The translations under genes and the position numbers were made by a program. From contig DEXV01000003.1 in NCBI GenBank assembly GCA_002364325.1, positions 311,469-375,468 on the forward strand: a stretch of DNA of 64,000 bases, read 5' to 3'. This document shows positions 53,815-64,000 of this stretch, in pieces (position 1 is the first letter of the stretch; every line of letters starts with the position of its first letter). The notes beneath the pieces were generated by a model. That model was not told the DNA's origin, searched no databases, and saw only the letters and a list, made by a program, of their open reading frames with translations. The DNA is from Gillisia sp. UBA3175. Its GTDB lineage: Bacteria; Bacteroidota; Bacteroidia; Flavobacteriales; Flavobacteriaceae.

Positions 53815-54231
53815 TTAGAAATCCATTACTTCCAAAAAACTATATATAAATAGTAGCGTCCACAGAATCGTTCTCAGCCAATTCTTATTCACCAGTGATA
53901 CCAAATCACTTTCGCTCGAATTTTCATTTGAAATTATAGAATGAATTGGGACAAATATCCAAAAAGTAGAAATCCATATAAGGATAATGACCACCAGGCT
54001 ACCCACTGTATAAAAACTAGTTAGCATTAATACTTGATAAATAGATACACCAAGTTGCCCAAACATTAATGGTATCACTATAGCACCAAAACGGGAAGTA
54101 TATATTCTGTGCCACGTAACTAGGTTTCCTGTGCTATAATGAAGAAAACTTGGATATACAATACGCTGAATTATCCAAATTAAGACAACTAATCCAAAAT
54201 CTAATAAAAGCCGAATGATGTCTATTTCCAT
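53815..54231 (-). CDS. Four-helix integral membrane protein, unrecognised
   Basis: 138 residues with four hydrophobic segments (IIRLLLDFGLVVLIWII, GAIVIPLMFGQLGVSIYQVL, VGSLVVIILIWISTFWIFV, TILWTLLFIYSFLEVM). The motif VTWHRIYTSRFGAIVIPLMF resembles small uncharacterised proteins of Bacteroidetes. Function unknown. Start overlaps the glutathione-peroxidase stop by 1 nt, indicating an operon. Confidence 0.65.
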   Translation of the reverse strand: MEIDIIRLLLDFGLVVLIWIIQRIVYPSFLHYSTGNLVTWHRIYTSRFGAIVIPLMFGQLGVSIYQVLMLTSFYTVGSLVVIILIWISTFWIFVPIHSIISNENSSESDLVSLVNKNWLRTILWTLLFIYSFLEVMDF

Positions 54232-54755
54232 TATAGGTGCTTAGTGATTTTCGAACTCATTGGTTTGGTGATTGAGAAATAATAATCAATTAAATTACCC
54301 TTATCATCCACTAAATATTTCTGAAAATTCCATTTTACACTAGAACTTTTCTTGCCGTTGAGGTCTTTAGTAGTGAGCCATTTATATAATGGATGTTGTT
54401 TACTTCCTTTTACATTTATCTTCTCTGTAAGTAAAAATGTAACACCAAAATTCAGTTCACAAAATTCCTGAATTTGCGAAGCATCTCCTGGTTCTTGTTT
54501 ACCAAATTGATTACAAGGAGATCCTATAACTACTAGATCTTCAGGATAGCTATCACTCAGCTTCTGCAATTCTTTATATTGTTTTGTAAATCCACATTCC
54601 GAGGCTACGTTAACAAAAAGTATTTTCTTTCCTTTAAATTCTGAAAGGGAAATAGGTTTTACATCTATAGCATTAATAGTTATGTCGTATATCGATTTAC
54701 TATCTGTTTCAGTTGAAGTAATTGGTGAGGTTTTAATTTTATCGGTTGTTTTCAT
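54231..54755 (-). CDS. Glutathione peroxidase family (thiol peroxidase)
   Basis: 174 residues. Peroxidatic Cys54 in NVASECGFTKQY, catalytic Gln in SPCNQFGKQEPG and the Trp-Asn pair in VKWNFQKYLVD complete the tetrad; a Cys in EFCELNFG likely serves as resolving Cys. Bacterial members of this type use thioredoxin rather than glutathione, apt for a host that makes bacillithiol. No signal peptide. Encoded just downstream (in the minus direction) from katG, with a terminator between. Confidence 0.92.
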   Translation of the reverse strand: MKTTDKIKTSPITSTETDSKSIYDITINAIDVKPISLSEFKGKKILFVNVASECGFTKQYKELQKLSDSYPEDLVVIGSPCNQFGKQEPGDASQIQEFCELNFGVTFLLTEKINVKGSKQHPLYKWLTTKDLNGKKSSSVKWNFQKYLVDDKGNLIDYYFSITKPMSSKITKHL

Positions 54756-54856
54756 GGCTAGTTCTCTTTTTACAAAATTGAAACTAATAATTGGAAGTTG
54801 TACTTAATCACTTACTAAGCTATTATTAAAAGAATAGAAAAGAATTCTATTGAAAA

Positions 54857-54892
54857 TAAAAAAGATGATCTTAAATGGGATCACCTTTTTTA
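54857..54892. terminator. Terminator after katG
   Basis: AAAAAAGATGATC (54858-54870) pairs with GATCACCTTTTTT (54879-54891) around TTAAATGG, with one mismatch or wobble. Minus-strand reading ends in a T run. Confidence 0.85.
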
Positions 54893-54926
54893 CCTTCAAA
54901 TTTCTAATTTTATGAGTTTTTGCTAA

Positions 54927-57179
<2,253 letters not shown>

Positions 57180-57466
57180 TTAAGATAATTTTTATTCGTT
57201 TCTAGTTTAATTTCAGATCTCTAATTTACAAATTTCAGAGCTATAATTTTTATCTATAATCTTTATCTAATCATCAGTAAAATATATCGAAATTAATAGT
57301 TGTAATTGATGAGAAGGAGTGAAGGTGTATTATTTGGGCGTTTCTCCATTTTTAAATTGCTTATTTAGAACCAATACAAAAATCAAGATTGTGAACATCT
57401 ACTAAGAGGATTACTGATTATGCTTTATTTAAAATTTATATTTGGCATCCCAAAAAAAATATAGAT

Positions 57467-57985
57467 ATGAGTGCAACTTGGTATGAGTGTAAGGTAAAAT
57501 ACAGAAAAACACATGAAAGCGGAGAACAAAAACTAACTACAGAAACGTATTTATTAGATGCTATTTCGTTTACGGAAGCAGAAGCGAGAATTAATGAAGA
57601 GATGATCGCATATACGAGTGAGGAGTTTTTAATTACTAATATAAAAGTTTCTAATTTATCGGAGGTTCATCCTTTTGAAAATTCCGATCGTTGGTTTAAA
57701 TCTAAAGTATCCCTGATAGCTTTAGATGAAAAAAGCGGTAAAGAGAAAAAAACTAATGTGTATATATTGGTTCAGGCTAATGACGTAAAAGAGGCTTTTG
57801 AGAATACGACTCAGACTATGGATAATACCATGGGAGATTACTCAATTCCTGCTATTACCGAATCGCCAATTGTAGATGTGTTTCCTTACTTCTCTAAGGA
57901 AGATGAAAAAGCGGAACAAAGTAATATATCAGAAACATCTGAAACTCTCGATACAGAGGAAGTTGAGGAAACAGAACTTGTTTAG
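57467..57985 (+). CDS. DUF4494-like protein
   Basis: 172 residues, soluble, acidic tail (EEVEETELV). MSATWYECKVKYRKT, TYLLDAISFTEAEARI and SDRWFKSKVSLIALDEK followed by VYILVQANDVKEAFENT show two related halves: each has a W(Y/F)(E/K)xKV strand, then a Y(L/I)L..A segment. This matches DUF4494 of Bacteroidetes; function unknown. Confidence 0.87.
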   Translation: MSATWYECKVKYRKTHESGEQKLTTETYLLDAISFTEAEARINEEMIAYTSEEFLITNIKVSNLSEVHPFENSDRWFKSKVSLIALDEKSGKEKKTNVYILVQANDVKEAFENTTQTMDNTMGDYSIPAITESPIVDVFPYFSKEDEKAEQSNISETSETLDTEEVEETELV

Positions 57986-58022
57986 TTTTCAATCCTTCTG
58001 AAGATTTAGGATTTTATTTATT

Positions 58023-58090
58023 CCTCGTGGGTTCGTCCCCGAAGCTTTATGATCATAAAAACACCTCTTAATTTTAAAAGGTGTTTTTCT
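58023..58090. terminator. Palindromic repeat plus terminator after the DUF4494-like gene
   Basis: 58023-58043 (CCTCGTGGGTTCGTCCCCGA) is a relative of the hairpin at 39791-39811. It is followed by a terminator: AAAAACACCT (58057-58066) / AGGTGTTTTT (58079-58088). Confidence 0.7.
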
Positions 58091-58143
58091 TTTATTAAAA
58101 AAGGCAAGGATCTTTATAATTGGTGAATACTACTATTAGTAAT

Positions 58144-58842
58144 TTATTGATTTAGATAGTTCTGTAATTCGGCAATTTTGTGCGGCTTGTTAAATACACC
58201 GCCATAATAAGAGGTAACAGTAGCAGAGGTATCATCTTTAACTCCTCGAGAGGAAACACATAAATGCTTTGCGTCAATAATAACGGCAATATCTTCTGTA
58301 TTTAATATAGCGATTAGCTCCATTGCTATTTGATTAGTTAATCGCTCTTGTACTTGTGGACGTTTTGCATAGTATTGTACAATTCTATTAAGCTTAGAAA
58401 GACCAATAACTTTTCCAGATGATACATAGGCTATGTGAGCTTGGCCAATAATGGGAACGAAGTGATGTTCGCAATTAGAATAAAATGTAATATTCTTTTC
58501 AACCAACATTTGATTGTACTGATATTTATTCTCAAAAAGTGCAATTTTGGGCTTATTATCGGGATTAAGTCCAGAGAAGATTTCATCAATATACATTTTG
58601 GCAACCCTATTTGGAGTCCCTCTTAGTGAATCGTCTGTAAGATCCAATCCCATAACATCCATTATTTGTGCAAACAAATCGGAGATCTTTTCTTTTTTTT
58701 CTAGATCTGACATTTCAAATGCATCAGGTTTCATGGGTGTTTCTAAACCAGTATAAAAATGGTCGTCCCCAATCTCATCAATGGAAAAATTACTAATTGT
58801 GTTACCATTGATAGGTGCGAAATTTGCTGTTTTCAATTCCAT
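58144..58842 (-). CDS. folE: GTP cyclohydrolase I FolE
   Basis: 232 residues. Zinc and catalytic signatures: YSNCEHHFVPIIGQAHIAY, GLSKLNRIVQYYAKRPQ (the conserved KL.R.V..YA.R.Q) and LCVSSRGV with the second zinc Cys. It opens GTP to 7,8-dihydroneopterin triphosphate, the first step to folate and tetrahydrobiopterin or other pterins. The ~50-residue N-terminal extension is outside the core fold. A TTGTTTA-N18-TAAACAA site lies 97 bp upstream, linking it to the photolyase operon and PTPS. Confidence 0.95.
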   Translation of the reverse strand: MELKTANFAPINGNTISNFSIDEIGDDHFYTGLETPMKPDAFEMSDLEKKEKISDLFAQIMDVMGLDLTDDSLRGTPNRVAKMYIDEIFSGLNPDNKPKIALFENKYQYNQMLVEKNITFYSNCEHHFVPIIGQAHIAYVSSGKVIGLSKLNRIVQYYAKRPQVQERLTNQIAMELIAILNTEDIAVIIDAKHLCVSSRGVKDDTSATVTSYYGGVFNKPHKIAELQNYLNQ

Positions 58843-58938
58843 CTATTTTGCTATGTAAAAGTGTATTTTATTTGATTTAAAGATTTTAAAAGTTTAAATA
58901 GCCACTTTTAATATTTTCTTCACTTCAAAGTTACAATA

Positions 58939-58970
58939 TTGTTTAATAAATAATCAAAAACAATAAACAA
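58939..58970. promoter_or_regulatory. TTGTTTA-N18-TAAACAA operator upstream of folE
   Basis: Arms TTGTTTA (58939-58945) and TAAACAA (58964-58970) with exactly the same 25-bp start-to-start offset as at 48394 and 59503. It sits between PTPS stop and folE start, so must serve folE. Confidence 0.75.
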
Positions 58971-59040
58971 AATAAAAATATTAATATAGACTTTTTCTAT
59001 AAGTCTGTTTTCCAATTATATTCAATGATTTAATATCTAT

Positions 59041-59454
59041 TTAGAAGTAAGGATATTCAACATAGTTTCTTGGTGTTTCATATAGCTTTATTTTCAGTTC
59101 TAGACCTTCATCGAGCTCTGGTTTAAGTATGTTATATATTACCATTGCGATATTTTCTGCAGTAGGATTTAAGCTTTCAAATTCTTTTGTATCCAAGTTT
59201 AGATTTTTGTGATCGAACCTGTCTAGAATTTTATCCTTAATAAGACGAGAAAGAATTTTGGTGTCAATTACATAACCAGTCTCAGGATCGCAGTGTCCAA
59301 TGATTTTAACTTCTAAGTCATAATTGTGTCCATGAAAATTAGGATTATTACATTTCCCAAAAACCTCTTGATTTTTTTCATCGGTCCAGTTATTATTATG
59401 TAATCTATGTGCTGCGTTGAAATGTTCACAACGAATTATGGCTGTTTTATTCAT
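59041..59454 (-). CDS. 6-pyruvoyl-tetrahydropterin synthase/QueD-like protein
   Basis: 137 residues. Zinc His residues in FNAAHRLHNN and NFHGHNYDLEV, catalytic Cys in FGKCNNPN, then YVIDTKILSRLIK and FDHKNLN, and Glu in KLYETPRNYVEY. It takes dihydroneopterin triphosphate from FolE to 6-pyruvoyl-tetrahydropterin, or to 6-carboxy-tetrahydropterin if QueD-like. Regulation with folE by the same operator argues for a pterin end product rather than only queuosine; that is inference. Divergent from the flavin oxidoreductase at 59595. Confidence 0.93.
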   Translation of the reverse strand: MNKTAIIRCEHFNAAHRLHNNNWTDEKNQEVFGKCNNPNFHGHNYDLEVKIIGHCDPETGYVIDTKILSRLIKDKILDRFDHKNLNLDTKEFESLNPTAENIAMVIYNILKPELDEGLELKIKLYETPRNYVEYPYF

Positions 59455-59502
59455 AAGTTTAACTTTCTATAATTTTAATTTGACGTAAACGTACTTATAT
59501 TT

Positions 59503-59534
59503 TTGTTTACTTTTACAAGTAAATACTTAAACAA
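59503..59534. promoter_or_regulatory. TTGTTTA-N18-TAAACAA operator in the PTPS/oxidoreductase divergent promoter
   Basis: Arms 59503-59509 and 59528-59534, same spacing as the other two sites. The inner part (ACTTTTACAAGTAAATACTT) is itself loosely symmetrical. It is placed to control both divergent genes. Confidence 0.75.
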
Positions 59535-59594
59535 ATTTAAACGATTTAATAAGGTTGGAGTAGACTTTTCTGTTTTTTAATAATAAATACACTT

Positions 59595-60875
59595 ATGAAT
59601 AAACTTGACTATAAAATACATATTATTGGCGCTGGAGTAAGCGGACTTATTGCTGCCAGAGTTTTAGAAGATAATGGTTTTAGTCCTGTTATTATTGAAG
59701 CAACAGATCGTGTTGGTGGGAGAGTAAAAACCGATATTATAGATGGTTATCAATTGGATCACGGATTTCAAGTATTGCTCACGGCATATCCTGCTGCAAA
59801 GAAGTATTTGAATATTGAGGCCTTGGAATTACAGAAATTTCTTCCTGGAGCAACTATTTTTACTAATGGAAACACACAAACAATTGGTGATCCTTTAAGA
59901 GACCTATCCTTACTCATCCCACCATTGACTTCCGGCATAGGAACGATTTCAGATAAGGTAAAAGTACTGAAGCTCAATCTACTTTTAAAGAAAACATCCC
60001 TTTCAGAAATTTTTTCGAAATCGGAAAAAACAACGCTTCAATATTTATTAGATTTTGGTTTCTCTGAAGAAATGATCTCTAAATTCTTCAAGCCTTTTTT
60101 CAGTGGGATATTTCTAGAGACAAAACTTGAAACATCAAGTAGAATGTTTGAGTTTATTTATAAAATGTTTGGAGAAGGATATCCAAGTTTACCGAAAGCT
60201 GGAATTGAAGCGATTCCACAACAACTTTTACAAAACCTAAAGAATACTACTTTCAAATTCAATACAAAAGTAGCATCAGTAAAAGATGGAGAAATAACTT
60301 TAGATGATAATACAAAATTAGAAAGTCATTTTACGATAGTTGCTACAGAGGTAAGTAGTTTGGTCTCCAATTTAAAAAATCAATCAATCCAATGGAAATC
60401 CTGCCATACCTTATATTTTGAAACTGAAAGCAGAGTTTTGATTAAACCAATAATAGGTCTAATTGTTAAAGAAGGAACACTAATAAATAATATTTTTTAC
60501 CATTCAAGTTTGAGCACCAATAAGACAGCTAATAAAGAATTACTTTCGGTAACTGTAATAGATGATCAAAACCTATCCAATGAAATACTTATTGAACGGG
60601 TGAAAATAGAATTAAAAGAACATTGCAATATTCATTCTTGTAAATTAATAAAGCAGTATTACATACCAATGGCCTTGCCAAAATTAATTGACTTACAATA
60701 TGAAATGTTAGCATCTGAAACACGTTTAACAACAAGTCTGTTTTTAGCAGGGGACACACAATTAAATGCTTCGCTAAATGCCGCTATAATTTCTGGAGAA
60801 AGAGCTGCACTTGGAGTTATTGAAACCTTATCAAGCGCTATTTCTTCGGAAAGTATAACGTCTGAATACCGCTAA
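59595..60875 (+). CDS. FAD-dependent amine-oxidase/desaturase-like oxidoreductase
   Basis: 426 residues. N-terminal dinucleotide motif HIIGAGVSGLIAARVLEDNG and EATDRVGGRVKTD define the amine oxidase/protoporphyrinogen oxidase/phytoene desaturase superfamily; the C-terminal FAD contact is TSLFLAGDTQLNASLNAAI. No signal peptide. Related genes occur in photolyase/carotenoid regions of Bacteroidetes; substrate unknown. It shares a divergent promoter and the TTGTTTA operator with PTPS. Confidence 0.88.
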   Translation: MNKLDYKIHIIGAGVSGLIAARVLEDNGFSPVIIEATDRVGGRVKTDIIDGYQLDHGFQVLLTAYPAAKKYLNIEALELQKFLPGATIFTNGNTQTIGDPLRDLSLLIPPLTSGIGTISDKVKVLKLNLLLKKTSLSEIFSKSEKTTLQYLLDFGFSEEMISKFFKPFFSGIFLETKLETSSRMFEFIYKMFGEGYPSLPKAGIEAIPQQLLQNLKNTTFKFNTKVASVKDGEITLDDNTKLESHFTIVATEVSSLVSNLKNQSIQWKSCHTLYFETESRVLIKPIIGLIVKEGTLINNIFYHSSLSTNKTANKELLSVTVIDDQNLSNEILIERVKIELKEHCNIHSCKLIKQYYIPMALPKLIDLQYEMLASETRLTTSLFLAGDTQLNASLNAAIISGERAALGVIETLSSAISSESITSEYR

Positions 60876-61022
60876 AACTAATACTTCATGTTTGTGTAAT
60901 TCTTAAGCTGTATATTCCAATGCTTTCCTTATGGTTTCAGGAAAAACAACTAAAGGCCAATTCTTATCTCTAAAAAATCTCATCTTTAAAATCAATATTG
61001 ATAACTTCAGATCTAATGATCT

Positions 61023-61427
61023 TTAAAAAACTTCCATTTGTAGGTCTATAGCAATAGAATTGAAGCGTTCATTTAAATAAGTATTTAGCTTAGAACGATC
61101 TGGAAAAGTGTCTGAAGTATTAGCATCTGCATGCCGCTCTTCTGCGGGTAACCAATCTGTATAGGAGGGGAAATCTGAAATATTTAATCCATCTAAAGTT
61201 AATCTATTTCGGCATTTCAAATCTTTTAAGGCTCTTTCAGAAATATTAAGCCAATTGGTTTATAGTTGTTCAGTATTCCAAACATTTCCAGATCCAGGAT
61301 TTTCTGAAGTTTCAAATAAGCTAACTAAAACTTCTTTCTCTTTTTCCTGAAGTGTTAACTCAATAAAAAGATCCTCCAAAGCAGACGATCCTCGAAGACC
61401 TCCTCCAATTATTGCAATTCTTCTCAT
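61023..61427 (-). pseudogene. Decayed FAD/NAD(P)-binding protein gene
   Basis: On the minus strand from ATG at 61427: MRRIAIIGGGLRGSSALEDL, an FAD-binding Rossmann start. Then in-frame TAA at 61260-61262 replaces a sense codon in NVWNTEQL*TNWLNISERA, and reading continues in the same frame to a second stop at 61023 (MEVF). Beyond it, recognisable fragments shift frames to about 60900 (IRSEVINIDFKDE, RDKNWPLVVFPETI). The family is that of the large FAD-NAD(P)-binding proteins, like 29884-31695 in this window. Clearly inactive. Confidence 0.75.
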
Positions 61428-61671
61428 AGATAAATAGGAAACTTATTTAAATGCTAAAATAGTTGCATTCAATTTGAAATCTTTGGAAGCCATTAAATTT
61501 TATTAAAGTTTTACCATATGTATATAATAGTATAGAATTAGACTCTAATTCTACGTTTATTATAAGTTGATACATTTAATTGTAAAACTATTAACTTTTT
61601 AACGCAATGAGTTAATAAATAGTAGAATGCGGAATGTGTTTTGCAATTAAAAGGTGAAACGTTTAACAAAG

Positions 61672-61784
61672 GAGGTCTTATGAAATGATAAATGATGATT
61701 TAAGTAAAAAAATGAATATTAACTTTAAATCATTGAATTAGCCAAAAAGAAAAGCTGCATTATATAAATGCAGCTTTTTTAATT
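61672..61784 (+). other. Tiny ORF(s) with a strong Shine-Dalgarno and terminator
   Basis: AGGAGG at 61672-61677 is followed by a two-codon frame ATG-AAA-TGA (61680-61688) overlapping an 18-codon frame at 61685-61741 (MINDDLSKKMNINFKSLN). A terminator follows: AAAGCTGCATT (61751-61761) / AATGCAGCTTT (61768-61778) plus T run. The 870-bp interval 61428-62298 has no larger gene. A strong anti-SD match is unusual in this group. It may be a small RNA or micropeptide unit. Confidence 0.45.
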
Positions 61785-62298
61785 TGAGCAGTTTTAAAAT
61801 AAGAATTATCTATTATTTAGAAATAATCTGGCGAGCCTTAAATATTTTTAAATGAAGGTGTGTATCCATTTTACGGGCATAAAAATACAATGATGTACAT
61901 CCATAGGATATGATATAAATCATATTAGCTATACTTTTTAAGGATAATGGCATTCATTGGAGAAAAATCTTAGAATTTTGATTTAGTTAGAATTAAGCTT
62001 TTTAAATGTGAAGTGTTTAGCAATACACTAAAAATTTAGTATTAAAGCAATCTTTAGAAAACAGATGAAATAATCAAAAATTAGGTTGAAACTAAGATTG
62101 ATAATTTTAAAATAATAACATATTTTCTAATATTTATTCCATTTATATTGAATAAAATTTAATTTTTTGATTAATTCTTATTATTGTTAACAATTTGTTA
62201 ATAATAACTTAATAATCTAATAAGTTTGTTTAGAATATAAATTGGAATTTAAAGGTAAGGTAAAACCTACATCATTATTAAAACCTAACCTACTTAAA

Positions 62299-64000
62299 AT
62301 GAGAGATTTTAGAGTATTAAAATGGCTTTTCATAGCCCAACTTTTTTTTGTTTTCACCTCATGTGAAAAAGATACTGAATTTATAGAACCAGATTCAGGC
62401 ATCAATGCGTATAACTTTACAGTTACCCAAGCAGGAAATTATCTTGAAGATTTCGAGAGTGTATCCAAAACAAGTTATGCCGCTGCTCCGGTTGCTTTTG
62501 CAGATGGCGACTGGTATTTTGATGATGCTTTAATTGGAACTCTTGGAGACGACCGTAAAACTGGGGCTCAATCTGTACGACTTAGAAACAGCGCTACCCT
62601 TAGTATGCAATTTGACCTTTTGGAGGGTGCAAAATCTATCTCTGTAGATTATGGGAAGTTTGGAAGGGATAAAACCACTGCTTTTGAAGTTTATTTTTCT
62701 ACTAATTCAGGAGCTACTTGGACAAAAACTGGAAGTGCTATCACGGTGAGCAAAACGGCTTTAAATACTGCAGTTTTCAATTTAAACGTGACAGGGAATG
62801 TTCGATTTGAGATTCGTAAAACAGATGGGACCTCAAATAGATTGAACATAGATAACATATTAGTTGAAGCAAATCCAGAGGTTGCAGTTCCAGCGGGAAC
62901 CATTATAGAAGATTATGAGTCTGGATCTAAAGGGAGTTATGCAGTTGGATCTGCAACCTTTACTTCGGGCAGTTGGTTATTAGATGATGCACTTGTAGGT
63001 TCCTTATCAGGAGATCTTAAAACAGGATTAAAATCGGTTCGTATTCGTGATGCAGGATCCTTAGAAATGGAATTTGATGTGATAGGTGCGCAAAGTATTA
63101 GTTTTAATCATGGGGCTTATGGTACAGATGGAAATAGTACATGGGAATTACAATCTTCTACCAATAATGGTACTTCATGGACTACCTTGGGTGCTACTCA
63201 AACCACTTCAGTTAATAGTTTAACTACCGTGAACTACTCAATGAATTATTTAGATGCGGTTCGATTTAGAATTGTAAAACTTTCTGGTGGAACAAATAGA
63301 GTAAACATAGACGATTTTACAATAGATGGTACAGAAGTAGATCCTGGTACTGGAACTGGTGGAGGTGTTCCTGGAGCAGGAGCGGTCCACTTAACCATGG
63401 GGAATCCCTCTAATGCAGTTACAGATATTGCATATCCTAGCAATTACCTATTAGAAAAAGAAGAATATACTATGTCTTATAGTAGAGATAAGGGAACTGC
63501 AAATTGGGTAAGCTGGCATCTGGACGAATCTTGGTTTGGTAGTGCTGCGAGACAAAACGATTTTAGAGCAGATAATACGCTGCCTTCTGGATGGTATCAG
63601 GTAAATCAAAATGATTATAGTCTTAGCGGATTCGATAGAGGACATTTGTGCCCTTCTGCAGATAGAACTTTATCTGTAGACGATAATTCCAATACTTTTT
63701 TTATGACCAATATGATTCCGCAGGCACCAAACAATAATCGAATTGGTTGGGCTAGTTTAGAGAACTATTGTCGCTCTATGTTGGCTGGAGGCTATGAGAT
63801 CTATATCATTTCTGGAGGTTATGGTCTTGGTGGAGATGGATCTAACGGAACTGCAAGTTACATAGCCAACGGTAATGTGCAAGTTCCTTCTAATACATGG
63901 AAAGTTATCATGATAATTGGGGATGGAGATGATGATGTAAACCGTGTAACTACAAGTACTCGTGTAATTGCTATAGATATGCCTAATAGCCAGTCGGTGT
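62299..64000 (+). CDS. Secreted DNA/RNA non-specific endonuclease (NUC family) lipoprotein, 3' end beyond window
   Basis: 567 codons are present, no stop. Lipobox VFTSC with Cys22 makes it a surface or periplasmic lipoprotein. Two tandem ~140-residue beta-rich modules follow: EDFESVSKTSYAAAPVAFAD and EDYESGSKGSYAVGSATFTS start them, both with LLDDAL/YFDDAL...KTG.KSVR and ending in NRxNIDx. A linker GTGTGGGVPGAG leads to the nuclease domain with DRGH at 446-449 (His449 catalytic) and metal Asn in FFMTNMIPQ. Preceded by an AT-rich leader with no clear promoter. Confidence 0.9.
   Translation, partial: MRDFRVLKWLFIAQLFFVFTSCEKDTEFIEPDSGINAYNFTVTQAGNYLEDFESVSKTSYAAAPVAFADGDWYFDDALIGTLGDDRKTGAQSVRLRNSATLSMQFDLLEGAKSISVDYGKFGRDKTTAFEVYFSTNSGATWTKTGSAITVSKTALNTAVFNLNVTGNVRFEIRKTDGTSNRLNIDNILVEANPEVAVPAGTIIEDYESGSKGSYAVGSATFTSGSWLLDDALVGSLSGDLKTGLKSVRIRDAGSLEMEFDVIGAQSISFNHGAYGTDGNSTWELQSSTNNGTSWTTLGATQTTSVNSLTTVNYSMNYLDAVRFRIVKLSGGTNRVNIDDFTIDGTEVDPGTGTGGGVPGAGAVHLTMGNPSNAVTDIAYPSNYLLEKEEYTMSYSRDKGTANWVSWHLDESWFGSAARQNDFRADNTLPSGWYQVNQNDYSLSGFDRGHLCPSADRTLSVDDNSNTFFMTNMIPQAPNNNRIGWASLENYCRSMLAGGYEIYIISGGYGLGGDGSNGTASYIANGNVQVPSNTWKVIMIIGDGDDDVNRVTTSTRVIAIDMPNSQSV

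Overview
The window looks like a chromosomal segment of a marine-type Flavobacteriaceae (Bacteroidetes). It is AT-rich. Many of its small families are typical of that group (Lacal_2735-, DUF2452-, DUF4494-, DUF2914-, TIGR03643-like, BshC). Shine-Dalgarno sequences are mostly absent, and a TAnnTTTG-type -7 box is visible before the tRNA. Family names come from recognising motifs by eye; no searches were run.

Layout. 1-8.4 kb holds three exported peptidases (M16, M14, M28), bacillithiol synthesis enzyme BshC and a PLP decarboxylase. 8.6-9.2 kb is a scrambled tRNA-Ser locus: a broken 5' copy, one intact tRNA-Ser(TGA), two hairpin-rich tandem units and a duplicated tRNA 3' end with terminator. 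From there to about 29.65 kb lies a probable genomic island; the tRNA 3' end plus the start of its terminator recurs there as a 22/23 direct repeat. The island carries a compact, non-canonical DNA phosphorothioation (Dnd) operon (dndC, dndD, a DndE-ATPase fusion, a ParB-like protein and a candidate nuclease). It also carries single-gene cassettes separated by related 3' repeats (HSDR_N-like nuclease, UDG-like protein, DUF2914, DUF4386), a split HipBST-type toxin-antitoxin system with three evenly spaced operators, an orphan antitoxin and a two-component system. No integrase is visible.

29.9-39.4 kb has an FAD protein, a DJ-1/PfpI protein, a divergent GIY-YIG nuclease/UvrD helicase pair sharing a duplicated operator, and a two-gene NHEJ system (LigD, Ku). 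39.9-48.3 kb has an AraC regulator, glutathione-independent formaldehyde dehydrogenase with a GlcG-like protein, a quinone oxidoreductase, and an FdhF/YdeP molybdoenzyme with a small partner and MobA.

48.4-60.9 kb is dominated by a photolyase/flavin operon and pterin genes (FolE, PTPS) plus a flavin amine-oxidase-like protein. A perfect inverted repeat TTGTTTA-N18-TAAACAA occurs upstream of the photolyase operon, upstream of folE and in the PTPS/oxidoreductase divergent promoter. This suggests one regulon joining light-damage repair with pterin supply. KatG and glutathione peroxidase lie between. The window ends with a decayed FAD gene, a tiny ORF with an unusually strong ribosome binding site, and a secreted NUC-type nuclease lipoprotein cut by the window edge.

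The most noteworthy signals are the Dnd operon with its unfamiliar accessory pair, the TTGTTTA regulon, the tRNA-Ser island boundaries, and the cassette-like repeats that supply gene 3' ends.
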